A stretch of 64,000 bases of DNA, taken from positions 42,949-106,948 of IMG/VR virus record IMGVR_UViG_3300028394_000050; one strand, 5' to 3'. A program made the position numbers and the translations under genes. This stretch comes from a virus. The notes beneath the pieces are model-generated. The model was not told where the DNA came from and did no database searches. It was given only the letters and a program-made list of their open reading frames with translations. Positions 1 to 7,494 of the stretch are shown piece after piece. How positions within the stretch are numbered: the stretch's first letter is position 1; every line of letters starts with the position of its first letter.

Positions 1-840
1 CATTGAACGGGCAGTCGGACGGTCAAAAGGGATATCATCCTCATTGCGATAAGATGCGCCAGCTGGCTCAGCAAGAACCTTCTCCAGCTTTGTCTTCAAC
101 TCATCGTAAGACTTGAAGTTAGACGGCGCAAGAAAAGCCTGAAGCGAATGAGCACCCTGCCACATTGCAGCCATATCCTCATCACTAGCAAGAGCAGCTG
201 GTGCATCAAACTCAGATTTATCGTAATTGCGATAGCCTTCGACCTTACGAATCTTTAGCTTGAAATTAGCACCATCCCACAATTCAAAAGGATTGAATGC
301 GTTTACTGGATCGTACTTAGGATTTTCTGGGCTGCGACCCTGTTCATCGAAAGGAGGATGCATGACTTCATCCAGCTTATCCCAAATCTTCTTACCGAAC
401 TTGAAAAGAAAGACTTTACCTTCATTCTCAGGATGTGCAGGATCCTTGAGTACGACGATATTTGAGATGTAGTTGAGACGACGCTTACGCTGACGGACAA
501 TTTCCTTGTCCTTTTCGTTGCCAGAATTCCAAAGCTTGGAGTTCATCTCAGATACAGGATCTTGCTGACCGATGGTTGTCAAAGAGTTCTCAATATACCA
601 ACCACCTGGGCCTTGAAAGCCGTGATTCCAAACACGAACCCACGGAACTTCTTCACCAGCAGGAGCAGGAAGAAAGCGAATAACAGCAAAGCCATTACCC
701 ATCTTATCTACTTCGGGCTGCCAGAAACGCTCGTCCTTAGACGAACCAGTTTCCTTAGTTGATAGCTTATTGATTTCTTTGGTAAGACGCTCAAGTGAGG
801 ATTCGCGATTGCGCTTGAGGTTCATAAATGCTTCATTCAT
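1..840 (-). CDS. 32: T4 gp32-like single-stranded DNA-binding protein (partial, C-terminus off window)
   Basis: 280 codons are visible from ATG at 840 and no stop is reached at the window edge; T4 gp32 is 301 aa. The N-terminus has a basic, LAST-like motif (LKRNRESS) for cooperative binding. The OB-fold core shows GPGGWYIE, LKDPAHPENEGKVF and FGKKIWDKLDEV, which are diagnostic of gp32. It coats ssDNA during phage replication and recombination. The His/Cys zinc ligands of T4 gp32 are missing: the matching stretch reads TTIGQQDPVSEMNSKLW without cysteines, as I recall for marine T4-like phages. A GGAGA ribosome-binding site precedes the ATG. It has its own promoter at 904-932 and lies next to gp59, as in T4. 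Confidence 0.95.
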   Translation of the reverse strand, partial: MNEAFMNLKRNRESSLERLTKEINKLSTKETGSSKDERFWQPEVDKMGNGFAVIRFLPAPAGEEVPWVRVWNHGFQGPGGWYIENSLTTIGQQDPVSEMNSKLWNSGNEKDKEIVRQRKRRLNYISNIVVLKDPAHPENEGKVFLFKFGKKIWDKLDEVMHPPFDEQGRSPENPKYDPVNAFNPFELWDGANFKLKIRKVEGYRNYDKSEFDAPAALASDEDMAAMWQGAHSLQAFLAPSNFKSYDELKTKLEKVLAEPAGASYRNEDDIPFDRPTARSM

Positions 841-903
841 TTGTATATCTCCGTTGTATGTGTTGTATGGATTTTTTATTCACTCAATCATAATAACATG
901 TTA

Positions 904-932
904 TTTATACACTATTCTAGTGCAAATGTCAA
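904..932 (-). promoter_or_regulatory. promoter of gene 32 (sigma70-type, overlapping a late TATAAATA box)
   Basis: TTGACA (927-932), a 17-nt spacer and TATAAA (904-909). The -10 is part of TATAAATA (902-909), the T4 late-promoter consensus, so the site could serve early and late transcription. It is 64 nt upstream of the gp32 ATG. Confidence 0.75.
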
Positions 933-1513
933 GACAAAAACACCTGACGCATAATCTTTTTGATGTTATCAGGATCAACTCTCACAAATGGCCTGTACTT
1001 CTTTAACTGACGATACACCTCAGGCCATATGATGGTATCGCCAATTACCTTGTTCCATGCATCAAGCACATTAAAGGCAATATCAAAAGCAATCACGGTT
1101 TCCGCAGAGACCTTATTGCCCATATAAAGTTTGATTAATTGTGGATGTTCACCAGTCGTCTTCAATAGAGACTTCGGATCGTCCACATCATCAACGATTT
1201 TATTTAGTTCTTCTTTGAGCTGGTACGAGAAAGTTTCCATGCGCTTCAACCAAGCAACATAAACTTTCTCTGACTCGGGTCCTGACATATCACCGACCCA
1301 TCGCACACCGGCAGACGAGACAAAGTTAGCGACAAAGAAATTGGTTAGTTCATCGTCGCTATATTTGCGCTCTATCTTGCGAAAGAGATATTGATCCTTG
1401 CGTTTTAGAAATGACGCTTCGGATATTTTTTTGATTTTGCCAGAGTATTTGATGAAGTCATAGTCGGATGTGAAGTGAAGCTTGAGGGCCTGATAGCGTT
1501 GGTATGCTGTCAT
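929..1513 (-). CDS. 59: T4 gp59-like helicase loader
   Basis: 194 aa (T4 gp59 is 217 aa). T4 gp59 loads the gp41 helicase onto gp32-coated DNA. The N-terminus MTAYQRYQALKLHF, then YDFIKYSGK, FLKRKDQYLFRKIERKY and LTNFFVANF, matches the gp59 N-terminal domain. It sits directly upstream of gp32, the T4 order 59-32. I chose the ATG at 1513, which overlaps the previous stop as ATGA; in-frame ATGs at 1522 and 1531 are possible. The last codons overlap the -35 box of the gp32 promoter. Confidence 0.85.
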   Translation of the reverse strand: MTAYQRYQALKLHFTSDYDFIKYSGKIKKISEASFLKRKDQYLFRKIERKYSDDELTNFFVANFVSSAGVRWVGDMSGPESEKVYVAWLKRMETFSYQLKEELNKIVDDVDDPKSLLKTTGEHPQLIKLYMGNKVSAETVIAFDIAFNVLDAWNKVIGDTIIWPEVYRQLKKYRPFVRVDPDNIKKIMRQVFLS

Positions 1514-2517
1514 GCCTTCCATATTTTCCAACCACGCTCTTCCATCTTACTGATACGCCACGGTGCAACCAGTTCCATAATGCCGCACTGATTAGACCGA
1601 ATCTGTGTGTTCTTAATCGTATCAAATACGTCGCGTGTGATATAGAGTTTATCATTGTACGGTGTATATGATATGCAGCAATGCACCATATCAAAATGAG
1701 CAATGAGTTCCGCGCGTGTGGTGTATGATGTAGTAACGAACTGGTTCTTATGATTCATATCAAACGCAGTAAATTCAATCTTGTCATTGTTCATATAGTC
1801 GGTACTACCGATCTTGAACATACCAGGTTTATCTAAGATCCTTGCATCAACATATTCTTTGACGTACTGTTTTGTCTTAGCATCATCAAGAATGAACACA
1901 TCAATATCATGCGGCAGTTCTTTATTGAGGAAAGACGCGAAACAGCCACCAGCAACAACTACCTTTTCATTGTGCATGAGTTTTTCTGGCACAAACTTGA
2001 GATAGTTATTCTTTAGAACATACTTCATATTACGAATCTCGGCCTGTTCTGCATCGGTAAACAATGCATTGCGCGCCATCTGTTCGTGCTTATAGTCAAT
2101 ACCAAGTATATCATCAATGGACCCTTGCCTTGTGACAGATCCATTTGGATTTGCCATCCATTGACCCAACGTGGGTAAAGTTGTCGTGGTAATCACTGTA
2201 CCATCGGCTGCATAATCATAGATGCCATCAGAATGTGATATTGAAGGATTAGGCAATTGATTGGCCTTTTGGTTGAGAATTTCACGGAGTTTATCATACG
2301 GAACTGCCATAACTTGACCTATAGCTTCTAAGATAATTTGATAAGGATCTCTCGCATCTTCGAGTTCATAGCGAGAGACTTGTTTTGATTTATTAGTTAC
2401 CGAGTAGTTGATAGTAAAAGTATCAAGACCAAAATCTTGATAGATGTGAATGTGGTCAAGATTTAGATTGCGTATCCACATTTGGATATCGCGCATAGGG
2501 GTTACCGTAGATATCAT
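1510..2517 (-). CDS. nucleotidyltransferase-like phage protein
   Basis: 335 aa. Around residues 190-215 it has VVAGGCFASFLNKELPHDID, i.e. GG...DID, the active-site pattern of the Pol-beta/poly(A)-polymerase-head nucleotidyltransferase fold, with a possible third acidic residue in IEFTAFD. Large T4-like phages often carry such proteins, but the substrate is unknown; tRNA CCA addition or nucleic-acid modification are possible. The N-terminal ~150 residues are not recognised. It is inserted between gp33 and gp59 and joined to both by 4-bp ATGA overlaps, so it is translationally coupled. Confident in the motif, not in the activity. Confidence 0.6.
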   Translation of the reverse strand: MISTVTPMRDIQMWIRNLNLDHIHIYQDFGLDTFTINYSVTNKSKQVSRYELEDARDPYQIILEAIGQVMAVPYDKLREILNQKANQLPNPSISHSDGIYDYAADGTVITTTTLPTLGQWMANPNGSVTRQGSIDDILGIDYKHEQMARNALFTDAEQAEIRNMKYVLKNNYLKFVPEKLMHNEKVVVAGGCFASFLNKELPHDIDVFILDDAKTKQYVKEYVDARILDKPGMFKIGSTDYMNNDKIEFTAFDMNHKNQFVTTSYTTRAELIAHFDMVHCCISYTPYNDKLYITRDVFDTIKNTQIRSNQCGIMELVAPWRISKMEERGWKIWKA

Positions 2518-2762
2518 ATCGGAAGCTTTGCTCCAGTGCGTTTGATTAGATTAGAACCTAGCGCCTCAGATTGAATAAGCTTCTTGATCTTTGGTCCGAT
2601 GAGACGAGGCACACTCTCGGGTTCAAGCCCGGACGCGGTACACACGTCCAAGCAAGCGTCAATATATGTCATACCTTTATTGAAGACACGATCTTCCACC
2701 ATGCGAGCAAATGTTTCGCTTGTCATAATGCTCGCTGGTGTATCGTTCATGCTTGCAATCAT
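2514..2762 (-). CDS. 33: T4 gp33-like late-transcription co-activator
   Basis: 82 aa. In T4, gp33 bridges host RNA polymerase to the gp45 sliding clamp and activates late promoters with gp55. The helical pattern FARMVEDRVFNKGMTYIDA followed by GLEPESVPRLIGPKIKKLI resembles gp33 proteins of marine T4-like phages, and the position upstream of gp59/gp32 is conserved. The start at 2762 overlaps the cupin gene stop as ATGA; ATG 2750 is an alternative. TATAAATA boxes elsewhere in the window are its expected targets. Confidence 0.75.
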   Translation of the reverse strand: MIASMNDTPASIMTSETFARMVEDRVFNKGMTYIDACLDVCTASGLEPESVPRLIGPKIKKLIQSEALGSNLIKRTGAKLPI

Positions 2763-3517
2763 TCCTTCTTGTGCTTCAGACCTGCCATCTCTATCTCCTC
2801 CAAAGAACGACCACATCCCGTGCATCTTCCATCATCTCCAAGTTTGCAAATTGAAACACAAGTTCCAAGGTCTTTAGGCACAATAGGTAAATCATTAGCA
2901 TTTAGTTTACGCAATGATTCTACTAGACCAGAGTTAGGAGCAACGGTTGTCGTCACAGAACCAAACATCATCGAATCAAATTGCGCTGATGGAGAAATAA
3001 TAGACGACATCACTGGTCCAATACCTACAGGATGAATTGTTTGCCCCTGCGGTAATGTCGCATAGCCTGCTTTATCATACTTAGGAATCACACGACCAGT
3101 ATCATATTCAAAATCAATCGGCACTGGTACTGCGACAGGATTCTTTTTGATGGGTGGCATATTTGAAGCCATCGGACCGCCAGTGTTCTTGCGCTTGATA
3201 TCTTCGCTAAGAAGTTCGGGCCAATAAAGCTCTAGTGCGCTGCAAGCCTCAGTGCAAACAAAGAAGTGATATTCACCAGGCCGAACGCTAGTAAAGTCAC
3301 CTGCTCGGAGAACAGTAACATCGGTAAGCTCGTAGTTATTCTTTCGTACATGAATTTCCAGTACTCCTGATTCAACGTAGAATCCATTCCATTTATGTTC
3401 ATGTAGGTGCTCCGAGCAGCGAAAACCTGCCTTTACGTTGATCTTATGTAGCTCGACCAATGCGTTCTGAATAATAACACTGGTGTCACCCCAAATCTTA
3501 CCTGTCACGTTAGCCAT
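2759..3517 (-). CDS. cupin domain fused to DUF1289 (Cys-rich C-terminus)
   Basis: 252 aa. Residues ~10-110 form a single cupin barrel with HLHEHKWNGFYVESGVLEIH and a second box PGEYHFFVC, so metal ligands are present, as in sugar-isomerase or dioxygenase cupins. Residues ~110-215 are low-complexity linker. The C-terminus CVSICKLGDDGRCTGCGRSL is a DUF1289 motif (C-x3-C...C-x2-C, likely metal binding). DUF1289 is normally a short stand-alone bacterial protein; this fusion is unfamiliar to me. Function unknown. It lies in the gp33 operon, overlapping gp33 (ATGA) and the upstream gene by 8 bp. Confidence 0.65.
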   Translation of the reverse strand: MANVTGKIWGDTSVIIQNALVELHKINVKAGFRCSEHLHEHKWNGFYVESGVLEIHVRKNNYELTDVTVLRAGDFTSVRPGEYHFFVCTEACSALELYWPELLSEDIKRKNTGGPMASNMPPIKKNPVAVPVPIDFEYDTGRVIPKYDKAGYATLPQGQTIHPVGIGPVMSSIISPSAQFDSMMFGSVTTTVAPNSGLVESLRKLNANDLPIVPKDLGTCVSICKLGDDGRCTGCGRSLEEIEMAGLKHKKE

Positions 3518-3947
3518 GAGTAGTGCCGTCCTCTTCTTCCTTTGTCAAATCAAATGGGCCATGAAATACGACTTCTCTATCGGTAGCTTCCCAACCGTCG
3601 TTCTCAAGACCTTCGTGCCACTCTTCATCAAACAACTCTTGGATACGCTCTTGCTCTTCTTCGTCCATGTCATCAGGAAAAGTCCACGAACACGCGACGC
3701 CATCATCAAAGCTATGATCCATCAAATCATAGTCAAGCGAATAGATATCAATACCATTATCATCATCAAGGTCAATATCCTCAACGGCTTTGAGATAATC
3801 CTTGAAATCTACATCGTCAGGAACATCGAACTTGGCATAACCCCAACGCCACCAAGTCTCGTATTCAATAACTTGCCCATCTTTATTGAAGTATTCAGTT
3901 TCCTGAATGTTCTTCTTATAGCGAGTTTCCAGCTTCCAAATTGCCAT
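3510..3947 (-). CDS. acidic conserved phage protein
   Basis: 145 aa, strongly acidic, with many Asp/Glu clusters (for example DDMDEEEQERIQELFDEEW). The N-terminus MAIWKLETRYKKN is basic and aromatic. No catalytic motif is visible. It overlaps the 3' end of kdsA by 32 bp and has AAAGG about 8 nt upstream of its ATG. The charge profile would fit a DNA mimic or a small binding protein, but that is speculation. Confidence 0.7.
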   Translation of the reverse strand: MAIWKLETRYKKNIQETEYFNKDGQVIEYETWWRWGYAKFDVPDDVDFKDYLKAVEDIDLDDDNGIDIYSLDYDLMDHSFDDGVACSWTFPDDMDEEEQERIQELFDEEWHEGLENDGWEATDREVVFHGPFDLTKEEEDGTTHG

Positions 3948-4776
3948 TGTCTAACCTTTCACTTCTTTTCACTACATCGTCAATCTCAAGTAAACTATAC
4001 AACAATGCGTCGAACTTGTCAAGATAAATCATGTTCGGACCATCGCACGGTGCATTATTTGGATTCTCGTGGACTTCCATAAACAAGCCAGCAATACCTA
4101 CAGCCGTGGCTGCGCGAGCGATGAGTGGTACAAACTCACTCTGCCCACCAGAGCTTGATCCATTACCACCTGGTAGCTGTACAGCATGGGTGCAATCCAT
4201 GAAGACTGGGTAACCCCAATACTTCATAATCTCAAGCGAGCGCATATCGACCACAAGGTTCTTATAGCCAAATGTAGTACCACGCTCAGTCAATATGATT
4301 TTCTTACAGCCAAAATGCTCAAGCTTCTTTACTACGCTACCCATTTCTTCGGGCGCCATAAACTGGCCCTTCTTCACATTGACTGGCTTATGCGTTTGTG
4401 CAGCCGATTCAAGAAGGTCAGTTTGCCGACAAAGAAATGCGGGGATCTGAATAACATCAGCATTCACTGCACCACAATGCCAGTTTTCGTGTACGTCCGT
4501 GAGGACTTCAATGCCCCTACCACGGACGGCATCCATCCCATAATAAGCTTCATCAAACCCCATACCTCTATAAGCAGTTGCGGATGTTCGATTAGCCTTA
4601 TCGAAGGACGTCTTATAAATGAAATTGATTTCTTGCCCGAAGCGTTTGCCAACGCTTTCTACGATATCATGCAGCGACTCTGCCATAAAGATGGCATGTT
4701 TCTGTGACTCGAAAGCACAAGGACCAGCAATGATGCTAAGTGGTTTTGAGTTGCCACATTTATCGTAGAATGCCAT
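3916..4776 (-). CDS. kdsA: 3-deoxy-D-manno-octulosonate 8-phosphate synthase (KdsA)
   Basis: 286 aa, full length for the family (E. coli 284 aa). KdsA condenses arabinose-5-phosphate and phosphoenolpyruvate to Kdo-8-phosphate, precursor of the LPS inner-core sugar Kdo. Signatures are AGPCAFES, KTSFDKANRTS, LTDVHE, PAFLCRQTDLLES, VNVKKGQF, LTERGTTFGYKNLVVD and DCTHAVQLPGG. The Cys of AGPC and the LTERGTTFGY segment resemble the metal-dependent (Aquifex-type) class rather than the E. coli enzyme. No kdsB, kdsC or kdsD is in the window, so the host would supply the other steps. A KpsS/KpsC-like Kdo-transferase candidate lies at 59-60 kb. A TTGACA-17-TATAGT sequence lies inside the gene at 3994-4022. 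Confidence 0.93.
   Translation of the reverse strand: MAFYDKCGNSKPLSIIAGPCAFESQKHAIFMAESLHDIVESVGKRFGQEINFIYKTSFDKANRTSATAYRGMGFDEAYYGMDAVRGRGIEVLTDVHENWHCGAVNADVIQIPAFLCRQTDLLESAAQTHKPVNVKKGQFMAPEEMGSVVKKLEHFGCKKIILTERGTTFGYKNLVVDMRSLEIMKYWGYPVFMDCTHAVQLPGGNGSSSGGQSEFVPLIARAATAVGIAGLFMEVHENPNNAPCDGPNMIYLDKFDALLYSLLEIDDVVKRSERLDNGNLEAGNSL
3994..4022 (-). promoter_or_regulatory. possible internal promoter within kdsA
   Basis: TTGACA, 17-nt spacer, TATAGT on the minus strand inside the kdsA 3' region. The spacing matches the intergenic promoters of this window. It could boost the acidic gene, the cupin gene and gp33, but it may be a chance match within coding sequence. Confidence 0.3.
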
Positions 4777-4946
4777 TACAAATCCTTATATCTAGCGTCG
4801 ATCTCTTTTATTCTGTCTTTCATATACTGAACGACCCATCGCTTCTGTGGATCGTTCTCGCTCATTGAGATTAGCACATTATTCAATTCGTCTACGAAGG
4901 CTGCTTTTCTTAGAGTGTCTATCGAATAATTATATCTAGCTTTCAT
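4776..4946 (-). CDS. small hypothetical protein (56 aa)
   Basis: ATG at 4946, stop TAA overlapping the kdsA ATG as TAATG. The predicted helical protein starts MKARYNYSIDTLRKAAF and ends IKEIDARYKDL. It exactly fills the gap between kdsA and the next upstream gene, which supports a real gene. No family recognised. Confidence 0.6.
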   Translation of the reverse strand: MKARYNYSIDTLRKAAFVDELNNVLISMSENDPQKRWVVQYMKDRIKEIDARYKDL

Positions 4947-4949
4947 GGT

Positions 4950-5612
4950 TTAGTCCCACAGTGAGCGATAGTATTTTCCGAAAAGCTTGAATGCGTTTCG
5001 CTTACGCTCTTCGAAGATATCATTTTCGGCACGATACTTTTCCCAATTACCTTGTTCGTCATCTGGCGGAACAAGCATGTCGGTAAAGCCTTCCTGATCC
5101 ATCTTCTTGACAATGCTTCTACCAAGTTCAGGAAACGGCGGCGCATCGGGATCATCGTTTGCTTCCTGATAGAAAGCCCAGATCATCTCATCAAGGATCC
5201 AGTTCCACCGATCAAAGAACAAATCATCGGTATCCCACTCTTCTTTCTTAGGTGGTGCGTTAGTTGAACGCAGATGCTCAGGCACATCCTCGTCATCAGT
5301 GAAAGGTGCACCATGCTTGGTGTTCTTCAACTGTACGAGCATAGGATGAATGATAAGGGAGAGTGTGTGATCCATTGACCATGTGTCATAAGGATCAATT
5401 CTTACGATCTCGGTGCGCTTACGCTTTTCCTGAATCCAATTACAGAAAGTGCCGACCCAGGTATCTGCGAGCCAGTCGCCAAACTGGTCCTTAAGCTTAT
5501 AATCCCACCGCTCAAGCTCATCGTCGTACCGACGCTTTGTCCAGAAGAAAACATAGTCGGCAATCTGATACGGTCCGTACCAGGTTAGATATGGTCCAAT
5601 CTTGACTTTCAT
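4950..5612 (-). CDS. conserved large-phage protein of unknown function
   Basis: 220 aa. The N-terminus MKVKIGPYLTWYGPYQIAD and later WLADTWVGTF, IVRIDPYDTWSMDHTLS and DRWNWILDEMIWAF match a protein type common in large myoviruses and siphoviruses, always of unknown function. It is rich in Trp, Asp and Lys, and soluble. Two conserved Trp/His/Asp patches suggest a compact enzyme or binding fold, but no known catalytic motif is seen. It sits between two small genes in the same operon. Confidence 0.75.
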   Translation of the reverse strand: MKVKIGPYLTWYGPYQIADYVFFWTKRRYDDELERWDYKLKDQFGDWLADTWVGTFCNWIQEKRKRTEIVRIDPYDTWSMDHTLSLIIHPMLVQLKNTKHGAPFTDDEDVPEHLRSTNAPPKKEEWDTDDLFFDRWNWILDEMIWAFYQEANDDPDAPPFPELGRSIVKKMDQEGFTDMLVPPDDEQGNWEKYRAENDIFEERKRNAFKLFGKYYRSLWD

Positions 5613-5615
5613 GTT

Positions 5616-5822
5616 TCACCAGTTCTCATAGTCTGTGATATCTTTCCAAAGACCTTCGCCTTCGGATGTTTCAATTTCTGCGCGAAGACAGAAACCAATA
5701 CCGGTGCTACCACCGATAAGAGTAATCTTGTGTGGCTGAGGATCCATATCTTTGATCCATTCTGTCAGAGTGGCCAATTCAGCTGGACCAATCATAAGCT
5801 TATAGCTGCGTTCCACTTCCAT
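5616..5822 (-). CDS. small conserved hypothetical protein (68 aa)
   Basis: I start at ATG 5822 (MEVERSYKLMIGPAEL) because upstream codons run into the tRNA-Gln gene. Only 3 nt separate it from the next gene. It contains GGSTGIGF, a loop that resembles a nucleotide-binding turn but is too short to assign. Confidence 0.6.
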   Translation of the reverse strand: MEVERSYKLMIGPAELATLTEWIKDMDPQPHKITLIGGSTGIGFCLRAEIETSEGEGLWKDITDYENW

Positions 5823-5837
5823 ACCATTCTCCAAAGT

Positions 5838-5913
5838 TGGCTCGGGGTGATGGGTTCGAACCACCAACACACGGATTCAAAGTCCGTAGTTCTACCAATT
5901 GAACTAACCCCGA
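5838..5913 (-). tRNA. tRNA-Gln (TTG)
   Basis: 76 nt with encoded CCA. The acceptor TCGGGGT/ACCCCGA with U1-A72 and G73 is typical of tRNA-Gln. Anticodon loop CTTTGAA, normal T-arm TTCGAAC. It lies alone, 35 kb from the main tRNA array. Confidence 0.95.
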
Positions 5914-5920
5914 ATAAAAA

Positions 5921-6145
5921 TCAAGCCTCGTTTAGAAGCTCAGCCGAACCGCGAACCTGCTCACCGATAGTGCCAGGTGCATTGACGAAGCCCATAAGAA
6001 CTTCGGCCTTCTTGATAACATCATTGACTGTGGGATATTTTGCTGTGGCGTCACGCTTCATTTCCTGACCTAGAAGATATTCTTGGTCGCACATAGTCTG
6101 TGCCATCTGAAGAACATTGAAGCGGAGCATCTTATCGTCGTTCAT
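5921..6145 (-). CDS. conserved hypothetical protein (74 aa)
   Basis: Start at ATG 6145 with a strong GAGGTG 7 nt upstream. It begins MNDDKMLRFNVLQMAQTMCD and reads as a small all-helical soluble protein. It is the first gene downstream of the tmRNA and precedes tRNA-Gln. No family assigned. Confidence 0.65.
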   Translation of the reverse strand: MNDDKMLRFNVLQMAQTMCDQEYLLGQEMKRDATAKYPTVNDVIKKAEVLMGFVNAPGTIGEQVRGSAELLNEA

Positions 6146-6171
6146 AATTTTCACCTCTCTAATAGTGTTAG

Positions 6172-6495
6172 TGGGGGGATTCTGTTTCCACGTTCCCCCC
6201 GAACGCATTCTTAGGCTGCTAGAGCATAAGAGATAGGTGCATTATCGTTAGCATCTAAAACGCGCCTCGGTCTACTCGTACCTTTACTACTATCTGTCGA
6301 ACCTATATCGCCCCCATCAAAGATACACTAATCTACACAACAAGCTGGAGCATTTATCTCTTCATGCTTTAGAACTTGTTTGGCGGTAGAACTCTTATAA
6401 AGGATCGTCTTTATTAGTGTATCCATGGTGGAGGCGTCGGGTACTGCCCCCGAGTCCAAATGGTTTATTCCGAACGTCTCAACAACCTTAGCGTA
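6172..6495 (-). ncRNA. ssrA: circularly permuted (two-piece) tmRNA
   Basis: Reading the minus strand, the acceptor piece comes first and ends at 6426 with a T-arm TCGGG-GGCAGTA-CCCGA, then CGCCTCC and ACCA. A 110-nt intervening segment (6316-6425) follows, closed by a perfect 11-bp stem (6413-6423 with 6322-6332). The coding piece then starts at 6315 with GGGGGCG, which pairs with CGCCTCC as acceptor stem. The resume codon is GCT at 6252, and the tag frame 6252-6211 encodes ANDNAPISYALAA then TAA. Tags ending ALAA mark stalled products for 3'-to-5' proteolysis. The T-arm and permutation are signatures of alphaproteobacterial ssrA. Outer ends are approximate; the coding piece probably ends near the GGGGGG/CCCCCC hairpin at ~6172-6202. 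Confidence 0.93.
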
Positions 6496-6630
6496 TTATT
6501 TATAATACATGGAAAGAGGGTGTTTGTCAAGCAGATAATTTCTGGCTGATGCTTCTGACCAATTGTTGATGCAGATATATCGTGGGCAATCCCAGTAGAT
6601 AAAAACCCACGAGCTATAATGCTCACCCAT
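6496..6630 (-). CDS. possible small protein (44 aa) upstream of tmRNA
   Basis: ATG at 6630 overlaps the previous gene stop by 8 nt; the reading frame ends with TAA inside the tmRNA promoter region. The product is aromatic-rich (SSWVFIYWDCPRYICIN). Sharing bases with a strong promoter makes coding status uncertain. Confidence 0.35.
   Translation of the reverse strand: MGEHYSSWVFIYWDCPRYICINNWSEASARNYLLDKHPLSMYYK
6502..6530 (-). promoter_or_regulatory. tmRNA promoter
   Basis: TTGACA (6525-6530), 17-nt spacer, TATTAT (6502-6507), overlapping a TATAAATA box at 6497-6504. The start point would be near 6495, just before the acceptor piece. Confidence 0.8.
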
Positions 6631-6805
6631 CTATATTCCTAGTCTGCCAATCAGGCACAATATCTTCATAATCTATCGCTCTTTCGGGATGATCGCGAAG
6701 GAACAGAATCAATCTATGAATATAATACTTGGTATTGTATTTTGGATCAGCCATGAGTAGGAAATCACGATTAACCCTTTCATATCTTTCAACCCATTTG
6801 CTCAT
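6623..6805 (-). CDS. small phage protein, paralogue of the gene at 17754
   Basis: 60 aa. The central segment DPKYNTKYYIHRLILFLRDH then PERAIDYEDIV and DWQTRNID is repeated with few changes in the protein at 17754-17984, so the two are duplicates. Helical, soluble, unknown function. Start at 6805 overlaps the nuclease stop as ATGA. Confidence 0.7.
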   Translation of the reverse strand: MSKWVERYERVNRDFLLMADPKYNTKYYIHRLILFLRDHPERAIDYEDIVPDWQTRNIDG

Positions 6806-7494
6806 GTTATCTCCACCAAAGCTCTACGAACTCGATACTCGTAGCCATCGCGCACACGAATCAAATCAGCCACATAATCGTTTCGTTCGCCTTCGAACAC
6901 ATCAAAATCGCCTTCATCGGATACAATCAGAATGGCAAAGTCCAGCGTACGGATGCCAGTATGCTCCTCGAACATGATAGAGTAAGCCGTGGCCTGTAAG
7001 AAATAATCGTGGATTTGATCGCGTGTTTTCTGGCGTATGGATGTTTTGAAATCGACCACAGTTGGCTTGCCATTCCATTCGCAGATAAGATCGGCTGTGC
7101 CAGCAATGCGAAGAATGTCTGAATACATGGCCGATTCTGTAGCATACACCAACTGGAGATTAGTGTCAACGCATTTCTGCACCTTGCGGAATCTTTCAAC
7201 AGTGGCTGGCATCTCTTTAGCCAGATTCAAATCATCACCAAGGATATATTTCTCCATGATAGAATGGAGCGCAGTGCCGCGGCGAGCAGCTCCCTGGCTG
7301 ATCTTATTAGCCTCGTCCGCGCCCACGCGAGCGCGCCATTCTGCAATGGACTTTTTCTTTTCTGGCTGAGAAGAAAGGACAGTTGTGATGGATGGGTAGA
7401 TGTTAGCCTCAGGCGTCGAATACCGACGCCCAAGGTCTGTGTTGATTTGCTTTGCTTTTGGCAAATCTATGTGCATATCAAAGTCAAATTTCAA
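6802..7494 (-). CDS. PD-(D/E)XK (RecB/Cas4-like) nuclease
   Basis: 230 aa. The PD-(D/E)XK core is visible: RRGTALHSIMEKYI (motif I His and Glu region), then AGTADLICEWNGKPTVVDFK giving D...V-D-F-K, and QATAYSIMFEEHTG (the QxxxY motif of RecB-family nucleases). It probably acts as an exonuclease in DNA processing or host-DNA degradation. The start is TTG at 7494, overlapping the phoH stop as TTGA, or ATG at 7476 (MHIDLPKAKQ). It lies between phoH and the small paralogue gene. Confidence 0.82.
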   Translation of the reverse strand: MKFDFDMHIDLPKAKQINTDLGRRYSTPEANIYPSITTVLSSQPEKKKSIAEWRARVGADEANKISQGAARRGTALHSIMEKYILGDDLNLAKEMPATVERFRKVQKCVDTNLQLVYATESAMYSDILRIAGTADLICEWNGKPTVVDFKTSIRQKTRDQIHDYFLQATAYSIMFEEHTGIRTLDFAILIVSDEGDFDVFEGERNDYVADLIRVRDGYEYRVRRALVEIT

